Assembly: GCA_033557685.1 (NCBI GenBank) | Contig: JAWQRN010000483.1 | Span: 1-29,033, forward strand | Length of the DNA: 29,033 nucleotides | Reading direction: 5' to 3' | From: Sperchopsis tessellata | Lineage: Eukaryota > Arthropoda > Insecta > Coleoptera > Hydrophilidae | Shown: positions 1 to 10,787 of the stretch, one piece after another | Layout of the letters: each line of letters starts with the position of its first letter | Numbering within the stretch: the stretch's first letter is position 1 | Notes under the pieces: generated by a model | Told to the model about the DNA's origin: nothing | Seen by the model: only the letters and a program-made list of their open reading frames with translations | The model's database searches: none | Program-made: the position numbers and the translations under genes

Positions 1-305
1 AAATATAAGAATTTAACAGGAACACAGTTTGTATCTGAGTACAACACCTGTTTGGTGTACAAAGATTCAGATCGTAAAAAAATTAAACAAAAATAAACAG
101 GGATTTTGAAAAATTCCACGTATCACTGAAGAACAATTTATTATCAATGTTGAAAACACATGTATAGTAAAAAAAATTAAAACAAGGAAATTATAGAGAA
201 TAAAATAAGTTGCAAAAAGTAAATACAATTAAATATCTGGGACTAAAAATTAATGATGCAACGAATATTTGGCAACTATCGAATATCAATTATTCAGTTT
301 TGGCC

Positions 306-411
306 GTATTTTTTGTTTTCGCCGCCTAATATTAGGTCGCTTAAGATTCAGACGCCTAATATGCAGTGGTGTAATATTGGGCTGCCTAATATCCGCTTGC
401 CTAATGTACAC
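306..411 (-). repeat. Degenerate 15-bp periodic repeat encoding pentapeptide-like units
   Basis: The motif GCCTAAT recurs at 324, 354, 384 and 399, exactly in register with a 15-base period, and weaker units fill the gaps at 339 and 369, giving six tandem units. On the minus strand one frame stays open across all units and reads in five-residue steps such as ADIRQ, PNITP, LHIRR, LNLKR and PNIRR, with a hydrophobic residue at each central position. This resembles the A(D/N)LXX pattern of pentapeptide repeats. No start codon or splice context was found, so a decayed fragment or a simple minisatellite are both possible. Confidence 0.5.
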
Positions 412-509
412 GGGGAATAGAAAAGTACGAGAAATGGAACTAGACTTATAGATTACTACTTATTGAACAATCTAATAATCACAATTTCATTCTTTGAGCA
501 CAAAAACGT

Positions 510-1400
510 GCACAAGTATAGACGACATGGAAAAGAAACAAATGACAAATCAATGATAGACTATATAATAATAGAAAAGGGAAGACAAAATGAAGTTGCA
601 GATGTGAGAATCATGAGAGGACCTTAAATATACAGTGATCAGTGTACCAAAAATGAGCAGCACAAAAGACAGCAAAGTTATAGAACAAGAAATAATAAGA
701 AGCTACGTACTACATGAAAGAAAAGCGGTCCAGAAATATAGAGAACTTGTTGATTATAAGAAAAGCAGATTGGAAATAAGTAATAACGTAAAGATAGAGG
801 AATTATGGGTAAAATTCAAAAACATCGTAAAGGAGAGCACGAGAGAAATATGAGGAACAAAAAAGACGGGAGACAGAAAACATAAGACAAACTGGTGGAA
901 CCAGGAAATAAAACAAGAAGTAGGACTAAAGAAGAAAAGGTGGAAAAGTATCTACAAGATGAGTCGCAAGTAAAGTACAACGAAGTAAAAGCTAGTAAAC
1001 AAGAAAGCTAAGAAATATTTTGGGGAAAATATTAAGGGGAATGAACCAAAAACTGTTATTTAAAGTAATCAAAAACATCAGGCAGAAAAAAAATAACACA
1101 GACGAGATCTCTGAAAAACAAAGAAGGAGATAATGGACAGATGGAAACAATACTTCTAAGAACTACTAAATGATAGCGCAAGAGAAAATGAAAACAGCAA
1201 AACTGAGAACAACATACCAGAAAATGAAGAACTAAACGAAGACGAAATACAAATTGAAGAGATAAAGGAAAGCAATCCAAACATTGAGAAACGGTAAAAA
1301 GCGAGAGGTCATAATAAATATCGGTAGAAATGCTGAGGAATATGGGAGATAACGGAATAGAATTATACAGGAAAAAATAAAAAATGTGTATAGAATTATA
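510..1400 (+). mobile_element. RTE-like LINE remnant (endonuclease end to start of RT), broken
   Basis: Conceptual translation in shifting frames gives the order expected of an insect RTE-type LINE. Around 545-620 lies an endonuclease C-terminal stretch (DYIIIEKGRQNEVADVRIMRG), then a charged linker open from 635 to 853, then a NWWNQEIKQEVGLKKKRW-like segment near 890-950. A MDRWKQYF-like segment that normally precedes the reverse transcriptase follows near 1130-1165, and then acidic sequence to about 1280. Stops and frame changes break it throughout and the catalytic RT core is absent. No target-site duplication was identified. Family-level assignment is an inference from the linker motifs. 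Confidence 0.6.
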
Positions 1401-2177
1401 AAATCTGATAATATAAATACGAAAAATTGATTACATTTACACTAACTATAAACTATATATGCAATATTGCTGAATAGTATCGTCAAACATCACCTGTTCA
1501 TCACTAATTTTAGACAAGTTTTAAATATTGTAAACTGATGGATAGGGTGGGATGTCAAAATTGGCTACTTACCATTCAAAGGTATTTGGGGAAATAAATT
1601 TAGATGTTATTGTGAATACAAAGAATAGAGAATAGTGTGAAGGTCGTATATATTTATGAGTGAAATTACCCACGCAACTTGATACTAATGCAAATGGATG
1701 AATGCCAAACTGCAAGTATTGTAAAGTCTTATTTCTGTAACAGGTTTCATCATAATTCAAATATTTCCAGAAGAAGTTACAAAAAGGCCCTCGGTTTTTT
1801 TTTTTAAAATAACAAATAAAATAAAAGATTCAAGCGAAATAAAATATTTGACTGCATAGTAACTCTACTCAAGGATTAGAAATATTTTAAGGTTGAATAC
1901 ACACTGAAGAAATATCAAAAAGTTGCCTTACTTAGGTTGGCCAGGCTTGATTTGAGTGTTCACAATCTGAAATCTTAGCGAAGTACGAACCAGGCGAAAA
2001 TGCTCCAAAAGCGACGAAAAATTCATTTTAAGATACAGTGAGGGTAGATGTTAATTAATGCATGTATATAGGAGAGAATAAAATGAAGGGTGATTTAAAT
2101 GGTTGGGTATCCATGAGAACAGATAAAACAGTTAGTAGTTATCCTTATAAGGAGTCAAAACTGAAAGAAAATGGTCA
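1401..2177. other. AT-rich stretch without recognised gene
   Basis: No open frame here resembles a known protein. A run of Ts interrupts 1795-1805. The sequence around 1900-2100 is unremarkable AT-rich spacer, probably decayed repeat DNA. Confidence 0.5.
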
Positions 2178-2318
2178 GAGATGATTGAAAATCTGTTTTG
2201 AAGAAAGCAAGTTTGTTTCAAATAAACAAATATTCTTGGATGAGAGATGAATGGAAATCTGTTTTGAAGAAAGCAAGTTTGTTTCAAATAAACAAATATT
2301 CTTGGATGAGAGATGAGT
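2178..2318. repeat. 66-bp tandem duplication (two copies plus a partial third)
   Basis: A 66-base unit beginning GAGATGA at 2178 is repeated at 2244, and a partial third unit starts at 2310. The two full units differ at only a few bases near the start (ATTGAAAA versus ATGGAAA), so the duplication is young relative to the surrounding decayed DNA. The period is divisible by three and the minus strand is open through it, but the translation resembles nothing known. Confidence 0.9.
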
Positions 2319-3250
2319 ATAAACATAATCGATTTTGTTATTTCTGATAAGAGGTCACCTGAGGGCGGCATTTCGCACGGACAGCAAAACGCTAGTTAGT
2401 ATATATAATTCAACATTCCATGGGCGATGCATCGTATTTTTTACTAATTATTTATAACTTTTTTAAATAACTTCTTATAGAGTAAATGAAATTATTTTTT
2501 TTATAGAAAATATGTAGGCACTATATATTTACATGTCATTAAACTGATTCAATCATAAGAGTTGAACACACGTATCATTCTTTTAAAATACATAGCAATC
2601 AATTAAATCTAAACTGATAATAGTCAACAGAGAAATATAAACACATCGTAAACTCCAATGACAATAAACACAATACAGTTACTTAACCAAATGAAAAGAG
2701 CTGATCTGCACATTAATATATAATTCTACTTGAATAAGTTAATATAAAAATAGTGAATAGGATAATAATATATGTAGACTTACTTTATATTTATTTTAAA
2801 AAACTAATAAAATAGGTACTTTCTGCCACAGTAACCAAATAACTTTAAATTAAATTTTCCTAAAGATCCACAAAATAGAATAGGAATAACAACAGTTTCT
2901 GGCAGTTCCACACCTTGCAGATCTGTCGATTACAGTTATTAGAGATCCATATTATTAGTCAGTACTTACTGATGATAATTTTCCCTCATATTAGTTAAAA
3001 AAGGACCACCTCGAGTGAAATATATTAAAGTTCTTTATCCCCATGATAGTGTACGTCATTGTTGCCAAATTTTTAATAAAATAGTAGCTGATATAGGATT
3101 TACTTCAAAAAGTGAATATATTTACTGGAAAAAAGTAAAAAATGTTTAACTTGGCAAGAAATGTTAAATTGTTTAAAATTATATAAAACCTTTGATTACG
3201 AACAACCACATTTACTAGACGAAGAATTGAAACGATGTTAATGTGAATTA
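2319..3250. other. AT-rich spacer, possible traces of a decayed transposase
   Basis: Mostly AT-rich DNA without a gene. Near 3150-3240 a plus-strand frame reads LKLYKTFDYEQPHLLDEELK, which is faintly reminiscent of hAT-type transposases just before their C-terminal domain. The match is too weak to name, and the frame stops at the foldback element that begins at 3251. Confidence 0.3.
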
Positions 3251-3518
3251 ATACTGCTTCCATGGTCGCCAGAGTAGGATAATTTTAGCATTTTTTATTT
3301 CCGACTACGTTATTATAAACGAAGCCGAATAGCATATTTTACGAAGGCTGAGCTGCATAGAGGATGTAGTTGTACTGATGAGAAATGGTATTTTTTAAAA
3401 CACCGTATCTGCAACATTCATTCCGACATTCAGCAACTTTTGCAATATGCTATTAATAACGTGGTCGGAAATAAAAAATGCTAAAAATATCCTACTCTGG
3501 CAACCATGGAAGCAGTAT
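3251..3518. mobile_element. Foldback MITE with 65-bp terminal inverted repeats and TA flanks
   Basis: Positions 3251-3315 and 3454-3518 form an inverted repeat of 65 bases with about three mismatches. The ends read ATACTGCTTCCATGG and the complement. TA dinucleotides flank both sides (3249-3250 and 3519-3520), as expected for a Tc1/mariner-type target duplication, although TA is common in AT-rich DNA. The interior also contains a smaller inverted pair (AATAGCATATT / AATATGCTATT). At 268 bases and without a coding frame, it is a non-autonomous element. Confidence 0.85.
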
Positions 3519-3644
3519 TACTTTACTTAACAGATTTGGCATTAATCTGTAGAAGGAATTTCCTTTAAAAGTATCCTAGCGCTAACTGCAATGTTAGACA
3601 TATACTTATCACTCGTATATGGCTTACATTCGAAACTTAATTCA

Positions 3645-3823
3645 TATAATTGAAGCCGAATAGCATATTGCACAAAGGCTGAGCTGCATTGAGGATGCAA
3701 TTGTACTGATGAGAAGTGGTATTCTTCGAAACACTGAGTCTGCAGCATTCATTCCGGCGTTCAGCAACATTTGCAATATGCTATCAATAACGTGGTCGGA
3801 AATAAAAAATGCTAAAAATATCC
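3645..3823. mobile_element. Second, truncated copy of the same foldback MITE
   Basis: This stretch aligns base for base with 3316-3496 of the neighbouring foldback element, from GAAGCCGAATAGCATATT through GTGGTCGGAAATAAAAAATG and on to AAAAATATCC. It lacks the left arm and the last bases of the right arm, so it has no terminal inverted repeat left. The two copies have the same orientation and lie about 130 bases apart, which fits either independent insertion or a local duplication. Short open frames across it are accidental. Confidence 0.85.
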
Positions 3824-3984
3824 AGTTAGTAAGCAATTGCGAAATATTAAATGCGAAATAGACTTTGCCCAAAAAACATTGCAAAAAACATTAGAATTTG
3901 TTAAATCATAACGTATGAATAGTTTCCAGCAAATTAAAATTTCTGCTAAAGAACAGGCGAAGATGAACATAAGAAATCTGAATG

Positions 3985-4935
3985 TGGATGCTTCAAAGCA
4001 ATAGCAGATAAAACAATATCAGCTTCGCAAAACAGATTTGAAATATTTGAAAGTCATAGTACAAATTTATATTTTCTATATAATATTAATGCTCACTTCC
4101 GTTTGAGACGCCATATGGCGAGGAGTTCATCTGTGCGTGCGTGTTATATGTATCATAAATTATCACATTAATTCTCACTCAGCCATGGATCTATGAAAAC
4201 AGAAAATGTACTTAGTGTTGTGTTTCATCCGTCCACGTGTAATTTTGACCCAGTTTAAACTCAGGACAGTTAACCTAAGCTAATATTGTACCGAAGATTT
4301 ATGCTTCTGTTTAGAAGTTAGGCCCTCAAATAACTAATTACTGGACATCTAAAGAAATATTAAAACATTGTAATGACGTAGAAATTACATTGTTTTGGAA
4401 CAAATAAAACTCAATTTGATAATGATGGCATTAAATTGTAAGCAGAAATGAAATTGTTTGCACTCTAATAAAATCCGACGTTGATCCGCAAGTAATTCTA
4501 CAACAATACCAGCTCTGTTGTGAGCTTAAGATCAGAAGAACGATTAGTACAACTGGCTATGTTGTTATCAATAGAATACGAATTGGTACAAAATTTTAAT
4601 TAAGAATAAATAGTTACAAATTTTGCTTACCAGAAGTGGAAATGTAAATATATATACATGTTTTTACTATTATAATAATTATTATCATTAATATATAAAA
4701 TTTGTTTAAGATATGTTTTGCTTAAAACTTTTTTGTATTATTAATTATAACATTTAAAATTGAAAATATTTAAGCAATTGAGTAAATTTATTTTATTTTG
4801 CTTTTTTCAAAATTACAGAAAAACTATCTGAAAAACTTTTTTGTTCGTAACTAAATTATAATGACAACTTCAGAAGGGAGCAGCATTAAAAAGTGTGCCT
4901 AAGGGCGGCGCACTTAATCTCACAACGGGCCTGAG
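3985..4935 (+). pseudogene. hAT-superfamily transposase remnant
   Basis: Two plus-strand blocks read as hAT transposase. Around 4000-4085 a frame gives ISASQNRFEIFESHSTNLYF, followed by LYNIN, matching the helical segment between the catalytic domain and the C-terminal dimerisation domain. At 4530-4660 RSEERLVQLAMLLSIEYELV followed by IVTNFAYQK matches the extreme C-terminus, with two stops inside. The middle, including the SxERSFSKLK block, is missing or scrambled. A GC-rich stretch at 4900-4935 (GCCTAAGGGCGGCGC then GGGCCTG) resembles a hAT end. The left end was not found. Confidence 0.6.
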
Positions 4936-6100
4936 GGTATGCAGAGGTGCCAACAAATGTGATACAGCTAACTCTTTAGTTGTTACAAAGATTACACATG
5001 ATACAAGGAAAAGAGTATATTGTGCCAATATAAAGTAAACAAGAATTAAGGTCACAAATGTTGTGATATTATGTAAAAATGCTAATTACCTATAATCTAT
5101 TTTAGATGGGTTGTTTCACAAACCAAAAGAATGAACCTAAAGTAAATGTGGATAAAAATATAGCCTTGGTATCTGAGAGTGAGACAGTGAAATTAAGAAA
5201 TAGACAGTGAGAACTGAATGTGCAATTTGCTTAAAAGGTAGAGTATTTCTCGTGTGATATTTCTAAAGTTGTCTAGATAGGCCCCGAGATGTGAATAGTG
5301 TGTCCTTGTCTGTTTCTTATGACCTATCCCCGACTGTTAATGGATTTGTTTGATTTACCATTTATTGAAATATTGGGTTTTGCATAATTATAATCTTCTT
5401 AGTTATTTTAACATGGCTTATGGGAGGCTTTTATCACAAAGCATGTTTTCTAGAGAAGAAAAATTTACTTTATAGTTTAAGAAACTGGTGTTACATGGGT
5501 GATTGCTTAACATGAACAACTTTTAAAATAGGTTAAAGAAGCAGTCTATAAAAATATTATGGTTCCTACTCATGTATATGATATCTTAGATCTAAAGCCA
5601 TGGAAGGGAAAGATAACTGCAGCAAAAGTGTTTATTAAAAAAAAAAGAATATTAAACTGCTTTTAGTTTTTGTAAGGACCAAAGTAGTGAAGGAGAACAA
5701 ATTTTACAAGTTTTAAACTTCGTAATTAAGTCAAGAGAAGACCTCTCACAAGCTATATACTAAGATCACTTCTCTACCTGTTAAGATATAAGTTAATGAA
5801 CAAAATAATTTAATAAGCTAATTAATTAACAGCCTTTGTTTATGAAAATTCAAATAAATTATTAAATAATGAAACAAGTTTAAATTATGTAATAAATAAA
5901 TTTTTTTTGCAAGATTACATACCTTAATACTTCGAAAAACAAAATGGAAAAATCTAATCTTATTTGATTGCTGATATCAAATTGGAAAACAACAAATATT
6001 TTATTATTTATTTACTCTCACCAGAAACTTGCTGCAGTTGCAAAATATTTATTGCTTAATGTCACCCAATCTTTAATATTAAACTTCATAGTAAAATATA
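4936..6100. other. No supported gene; AT-rich spacer
   Basis: Two short plus-strand openings follow possible splice acceptors: MGCFTNQKNEPK after ATTTTAG at 5105, and VKEAVYKNIMVPTHVYDIL after AAATAG at about 5533. Neither has a matching donor, a partner exon or a recognisable family, so no gene is called. Confidence 0.4.
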
Positions 6101-6116
6101 AGCATGTATTACTCAC

Positions 6117-7395
6117 CACAGCATTCAAGAATGGACTGAACACATGACTCAATAAAAAGTACACTATCAAATCTCAACCACAGACATGTATGGACCTGTT
6201 TAAGATACACAACTCTGCTTAATCCAATCAGGAAATAAATATAGAGCACAAATCAAATAATAGCACGAGTCTTATATATCCAAACCATTAAATTAAATTA
6301 ATTTGATCTAGATAACACCAGAAAATAAATTTAATTGAAAACACATTGGAAGGCTTGGCAAATTCTACATCACTTAAATTATTTTTAGGTTTTATAGGTT
6401 TCTGTTTGTACTGGTCTTATCTTCAAACAAAATAAACAAGAATAAAATTAAAATTCTACTGCTGCAATATTTAACAATGAAACAGGGACATTAATAATAT
6501 AGCTAGCTGTGTTATTTCACTAGTTTCTTATCACTACTAAGGAAAACGCGAAAAATGTTACAAATCGTTTGCAGTTTAAATATGTTTAAAATAATGACGA
6601 GCGTAATTTGTGTACTTCCATTCATACATGCAAAGTAAATAGACATTCATTGATAAATTTGACATATTTTACGGTGTTAACGTAGCAGGTAGTTTATGAA
6701 CATTTTATGTATAAAGCAGGTACCTGACAATAAGATATCCGTCTTGAGGTTTCATTGACAGGAAACCAAAAAAGTTTAGAAGTCATTCACTTGGATAGAA
6801 ACTAGTTTTGAGCATCAAAAAAGAAATTATAGCAGAAAATCATAGAATCGCAATTCCTGTAACCGCCACTCTGCTATCAAATAAGGAAAAATAACAATAC
6901 AATTGCAAAACATCCCAAAAGTAAATATTTACAGATTGCCTTAAAAAGTAAACATTACCGCAAGAAGAACACAAACCTTTCTTCCTCTTACCTACTGCCA
7001 TACAAGCCAATTCACTTAAAAACACTTAAAGAACACTCTGTATTAACACTAAATAATTAAACATATACAAGTAAAGAAGCCTTCATTTGCGCTCATTGGA
7101 ATAATTGAATATGTAAAAAAAATACCGCCATTTTGACTTTAAAATTTTTAAAGATGACAATCCGAAAGCGAGTTATTTATATAAGGCAAGTCGTTTGTTC
7201 TGTATAAGTATTTTGTTTGTTTCAAACGTATTAAGAAAAGAGTAAACAGATTAATTGTGTGAATTAATGAAAAACATTACGTCATAACTTACTTGTAAGG
7301 TGTAGCTGTTCTTCTTTTGACACGAAACTCTACGAACTTTCACTTATTATTAATTTTAACACACATCTCAGAAATGCAGTGTAACACTTCGTTTG
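6117..7395 (-). other. Speculative 5' end of a minus-strand gene
   Basis: On the minus strand there are several good donor sites in a row: ACAA|GTAAGT with the exon ending at 7293, CAG|GTACCT ending at 6724, and GTG|GTGAGT ending at 6117. An ATG at 6755 in the context TGTCAATG opens a short frame, MKPQDGYLIV, up to the donor at 6724. A 19-base segment 6135-6117 would continue it in frame. No protein family is recognised and no further exons were found, so this is only a candidate. Confidence 0.15.
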
Positions 7396-8039
7396 AATGC
7401 AGTTGATGAATTGGTTGATAAAACAAATAAGTATAGTGATAACAAGATTCAAGTGGTATTTATTTTTCTCCCATCACATTTCGTTTGACACTGACATGTC
7501 CGCACTCAAGTGTTGCCACCTGCCACTACTACAAACTGAATAGTACCGAGCACATGTGACTGCAATGGGTTTCACATAAACACGCATCGTTCGAGAATTT
7601 TATTTTTAGCATTTTGGTGACACTGTCCTCGTACTCCGAAACGTGAAAAATAATGTATTTTTATTCAAGTTATTTATTTATTTATAGGTTTCACAACTAT
7701 GCTTCCACTAATACATATTAAAATACTGTATGAACTGCATTCTACATTAGGGTCGTGCAAGGCTAGTCCAGGCTTCGTTTCAATTTTCATTCAACACGCA
7801 TTTACAACAGCCCATTCAAATTTCCTTGGAGCATTGTTATACCCTTAAATCAACGGTTATCAAACCGCGGAAGCTTTTAAGAGTTTTCATTACAAGATAA
7901 ATATTTATCTTTAAAATCATACAATAGTTTGTCTGCATAAATTACAACAATAAAGAAAATTAAACAAAATTCTTTTCACAAAAGTAATCGAGCAATGTGA
8001 AATTTAATATAAAAATAGGTTTAATGCATGGTTTTAACA
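7396..8039. other. No gene seen
   Basis: AT-rich spacer without a recognisable coding frame. It has a relatively GC-richer patch at 7485-7600. A TTTGACACTGACATG string at 7484-7500 could belong to a promoter, but that cannot be judged from sequence alone. Confidence 0.35.
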
Positions 8040-8920
8040 TTTCGTGGGGTTGCCTTTTTGCTTAATTACTGCATCTTATTTATTTGGTATGGAATGAGCA
8101 AGTGATTCAGTATAATTTCGTGGTATATCTTTCCATTCCCCATCCATTAATACGTTTTTCAGTGTTTCTTTAGTTCTGATGATGTGCTTTTTAATTTTTA
8201 TATCGAGATAATCCAGCACATACACCATGTGATTCAAATAGCGTGAATGAGGTGGTTAAAACAGTTGTTTTGGAAAATTATAAAGCAACCATTTCCGTGT
8301 AACCGTAGCCGTATGCTTAGGGTCTTGGTTTTGTTGGAAAATCCAATTTCTACCAAGGCCTAATTTTTCCACACTATGTAGTAAATTGGCTTTAACCCAT
8401 CTATCCATGATTTAATCTATAAATACTAAATTTCCCACTCAAGATGCGGCTATACATCCCCAAACTAAAACAGAGACCATGTTTTACTGTTGGAATAATA
8501 TTATTAATATTCAGTTCCGTTCCAACTTTCCTCCACATTTTACCTTTACCACGCAACCTAAAATATTATACTTAGTTTCATCATTAAACAACACGTTTTC
8601 AAAAATTCAAAATCTTTATTCAAGTGGATTTTAACAAAACGACGATATTGTTCATTAATAAAAGGTTTTCTTCGAGGCACTCTACTATTATATCTATATA
8701 TCTGTAAAGGCGCCTTACGGTTTCAGGATTAATGTCCTTTTCTAATTCTTCTGCTGTCGAAGATATTATTTTAGCGGCACTTGTTTTTGGATTTTCGCGG
8801 ATATTTTGTAATATGACTCTTTCGTAACTTTAGGACGTTCCTTTCTGGGTTTTTACGCTTTAACCGAACATTCCTTCGTTTTGGTTTCATTTTTGTAAGA
8901 GTAGTACGGAATGCACTAAA
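8040..8920 (-). pseudogene. Tc1-like transposase pseudogene
   Basis: Read on the minus strand, the stretch follows a Tc1-type DDE transposase in order. An N-terminal block near 8900-8700 is full of stops. ENVLFNDETKYNILG at about 8605-8560 covers a catalytic aspartate region. Then come NNIIPTVKHG and VLVWGCIAAS at about 8510-8440, RNWIFQQNQDPKHTA near 8350-8310 (the QDNDPKH-type motif), and LDYLDIKIKKHII near 8215-8180. At least five stops and frame changes make it dead. No terminal inverted repeats were located. Confidence 0.8.
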
Positions 8921-9632
8921 ATACTCTCAATTAACTTAGAACAGAATATTTCATGGTTACAAGGGGGAATTACACGTTTTCACGATTTTGTGCTATTGTC
9001 AACGACTTTTGTAATGTGAGAATTTTGTTTATATTTTCCTATTGTTACAATTTATGTTTATCTGTGTATTTACAGTTGTATTAATTATTAATAAAATACA
9101 CTTTTTAAATTATCTTCGCGTATCAACAATAAATTAAGTACATGTACTGGTTTAAATGAACCGACTGTAAATATTAAAACCCTGGACATTTAGCTGCCTG
9201 GATTAAACTTGTCGAGATGTTGGAGCAAAGTCATAAAATAGGGACTATCCCAGTAAACCGTAACGAATTGGATCCGTTGGTATGTTTAAATTACTATATT
9301 TATAAATATCTTACCAATAATTTTTATTAGTTTAATAACTTTTAATACTTGATCAGACTAAGTTTCTTTGTTAATTTTTTTGTAAGTTTTATCTGTCATT
9401 TGATTCACTTCAACATATTGCATGTATTTAAACCACTTTTGAGATATTCGCTTTTTCCTGGGTTGTATATCAGATACCTGTCGGACCATGGTGTTCTATA
9501 TCAATCTGCGAGAATCACGAGAAACTATTTTCTGTTTTTATCAATGTATTGCTGTCATTTACGCGATAACATATAAAAATAATAAAAGGCTAAGCATTTG
9601 TTGCTTCCTTGGCCGTACATGAATGTGTTCTT
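8921..9632. other. No gene seen
   Basis: AT-rich spacer between the dead transposase and the foldback element. A 75-codon plus-strand opening at 9349-9576 is hydrophobic, has no recognisable relative, and looks like chance. Confidence 0.4.
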
Positions 9633-9943
9633 TTAATATTTGATAAATCAAATATCAAGAAAACCGGCCAAGCCAATATATATATACATACACAAATTAA
9701 CTATGTATCGCAAAATGATGGGAAACAAACCGAATTGCAGTGAACACGTGTTTCTGTCATTAAGACGGCATCAGCACTGCTCTTAGTAATTAGCTGTACC
9801 CAACGTACGAATATATATCTCATTCCTTGTATATATGCTTTGAGATCGGTTTGTTTCCCATCATTTTGCGATGCGTAGTATATTTCTGTATTTAATATAT
9901 TGACTTGGCCGGTTTGCTTGATATTTGATCTATCAAATATTAA
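9633..9943. mobile_element. 311-bp foldback MITE bounded by TTAA
   Basis: Positions 9633-9733 and 9846-9943 form a long inverted repeat. Both ends begin TTAATATTTGATA and share AACCGGCCAAG and CGCAAAATGATGGGAAACA further in, so each arm is about 100 bases. Both ends carry TTAA, which is the target duplication of piggyBac-type transposons. TTAA is self-complementary, so it could also simply be part of the inverted repeat. A small palindrome (TATTTGATAAATCAAATA) lies just inside the left end. It has no credible coding frame, and the minus-strand opening across 9701-10012 is an artefact of the arm. Confidence 0.85.
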
Positions 9944-10457
9944 AATAACAAATTTAAAAGGCTTTTTATGCAAAATGTACTTGCTATAATGAACATTTGC
10001 GTCAAATTTCAATTTAACATTTCTTCAAATGAAAGAGTAATTTCTAAAATCATTTAATAATTAATTTTTTAAGAAAATTCCCACATAAATCTACGATTTA
10101 TGAATTAATAACTTAAACCATTTTGTTTATAAATGTATCGTTTTAAATAAATTACATATAAAACATGATCTGAATGAAATAACAAGACATTTCTAAATGT
10201 CATTGAAACGTATGTTTTGTACTTCTACGTGACATTTCTATTCGAATTATTCTGATAGTATTGTGACGTATTTAAGTATATCGTTAAATACATAATAGAT
10301 TAAATACTATTAGGTAATCGATAAACTTTGGTTCCCTGTAATTTTCTTATATAGTATAGGTTGTTATAAAAACATAATAATTTGCGAAAGAAAGTAAAAG
10401 CTCGAAATCTTAGTTGAGGTTATGTTTATATTTTTAAAGAACTAACAAGTCGTCAAA
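9944..10457. other. Upstream region of PEX3
   Basis: No other gene lies between the foldback element and the PEX3 start codon. It should contain the PEX3 promoter and 5' untranslated region. I saw no element that I can name with confidence. Confidence 0.4.
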
Positions 10458-10787
10458 ATGAATGTTTTTTCAAAGTTTAATGGTTTTATAAGCAGACACA
10501 AGAAAAAGTTTATGGTAGGAGGAATCCTGGCCACTGGAGCGATATTATTATCGAAATACGCCCAGCAAAAGTTGAAAGAATGGCAGGAACAAGAAACCAA
10601 AGAATTTTTGGACCGTACTAGAAGACAACATCATTTCGAAAGCACAGAAAGAACATGCAACCAAACCATCTTAAGCCTGTTAAATGCTTTGAACGAGTCC
10701 TTAGCTAGGAATATCAATACCGAAGAAATTGTGTCTGAAATTAGGAATAATCCAGAAAAAAAAATCGAATTGTGGGAAAGGTTAAAG
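10458..10787 (+). other. PEX3: PEX3 exon 1
   Basis: Encodes residues 1-110: the luminal tail, the membrane anchor, and the first part of the cytosolic domain including the PEX19-contact tryptophan. The donor is AAAG|GTAATT. The frame continues open into the intron to 10823, but that tail is not conserved. Confidence 0.93.

Noticed and set aside
3542..3884. Two overlapping minus-strand open frames of 68 and 80 codons
   Set aside because: Both lie across the truncated foldback element copy and resemble no transposase.
5105..5210. Short plus-strand frame MGCFTNQKNEPK with a myristoylation-like start after a possible acceptor
   Set aside because: It is only 33 codons long and has no donor, partner exon or recognisable family. 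Chance is the simpler explanation.
5533..5640. Plus-strand frame VKEAVYKNIMVPTHVYDIL after a possible acceptor
   Set aside because: It ends in an A-run with frame loss and no matching donor. No family could be named.
9701..10012. 103-codon minus-strand open frame
   Set aside because: It runs through one arm of the foldback element and is a by-product of that repeat.
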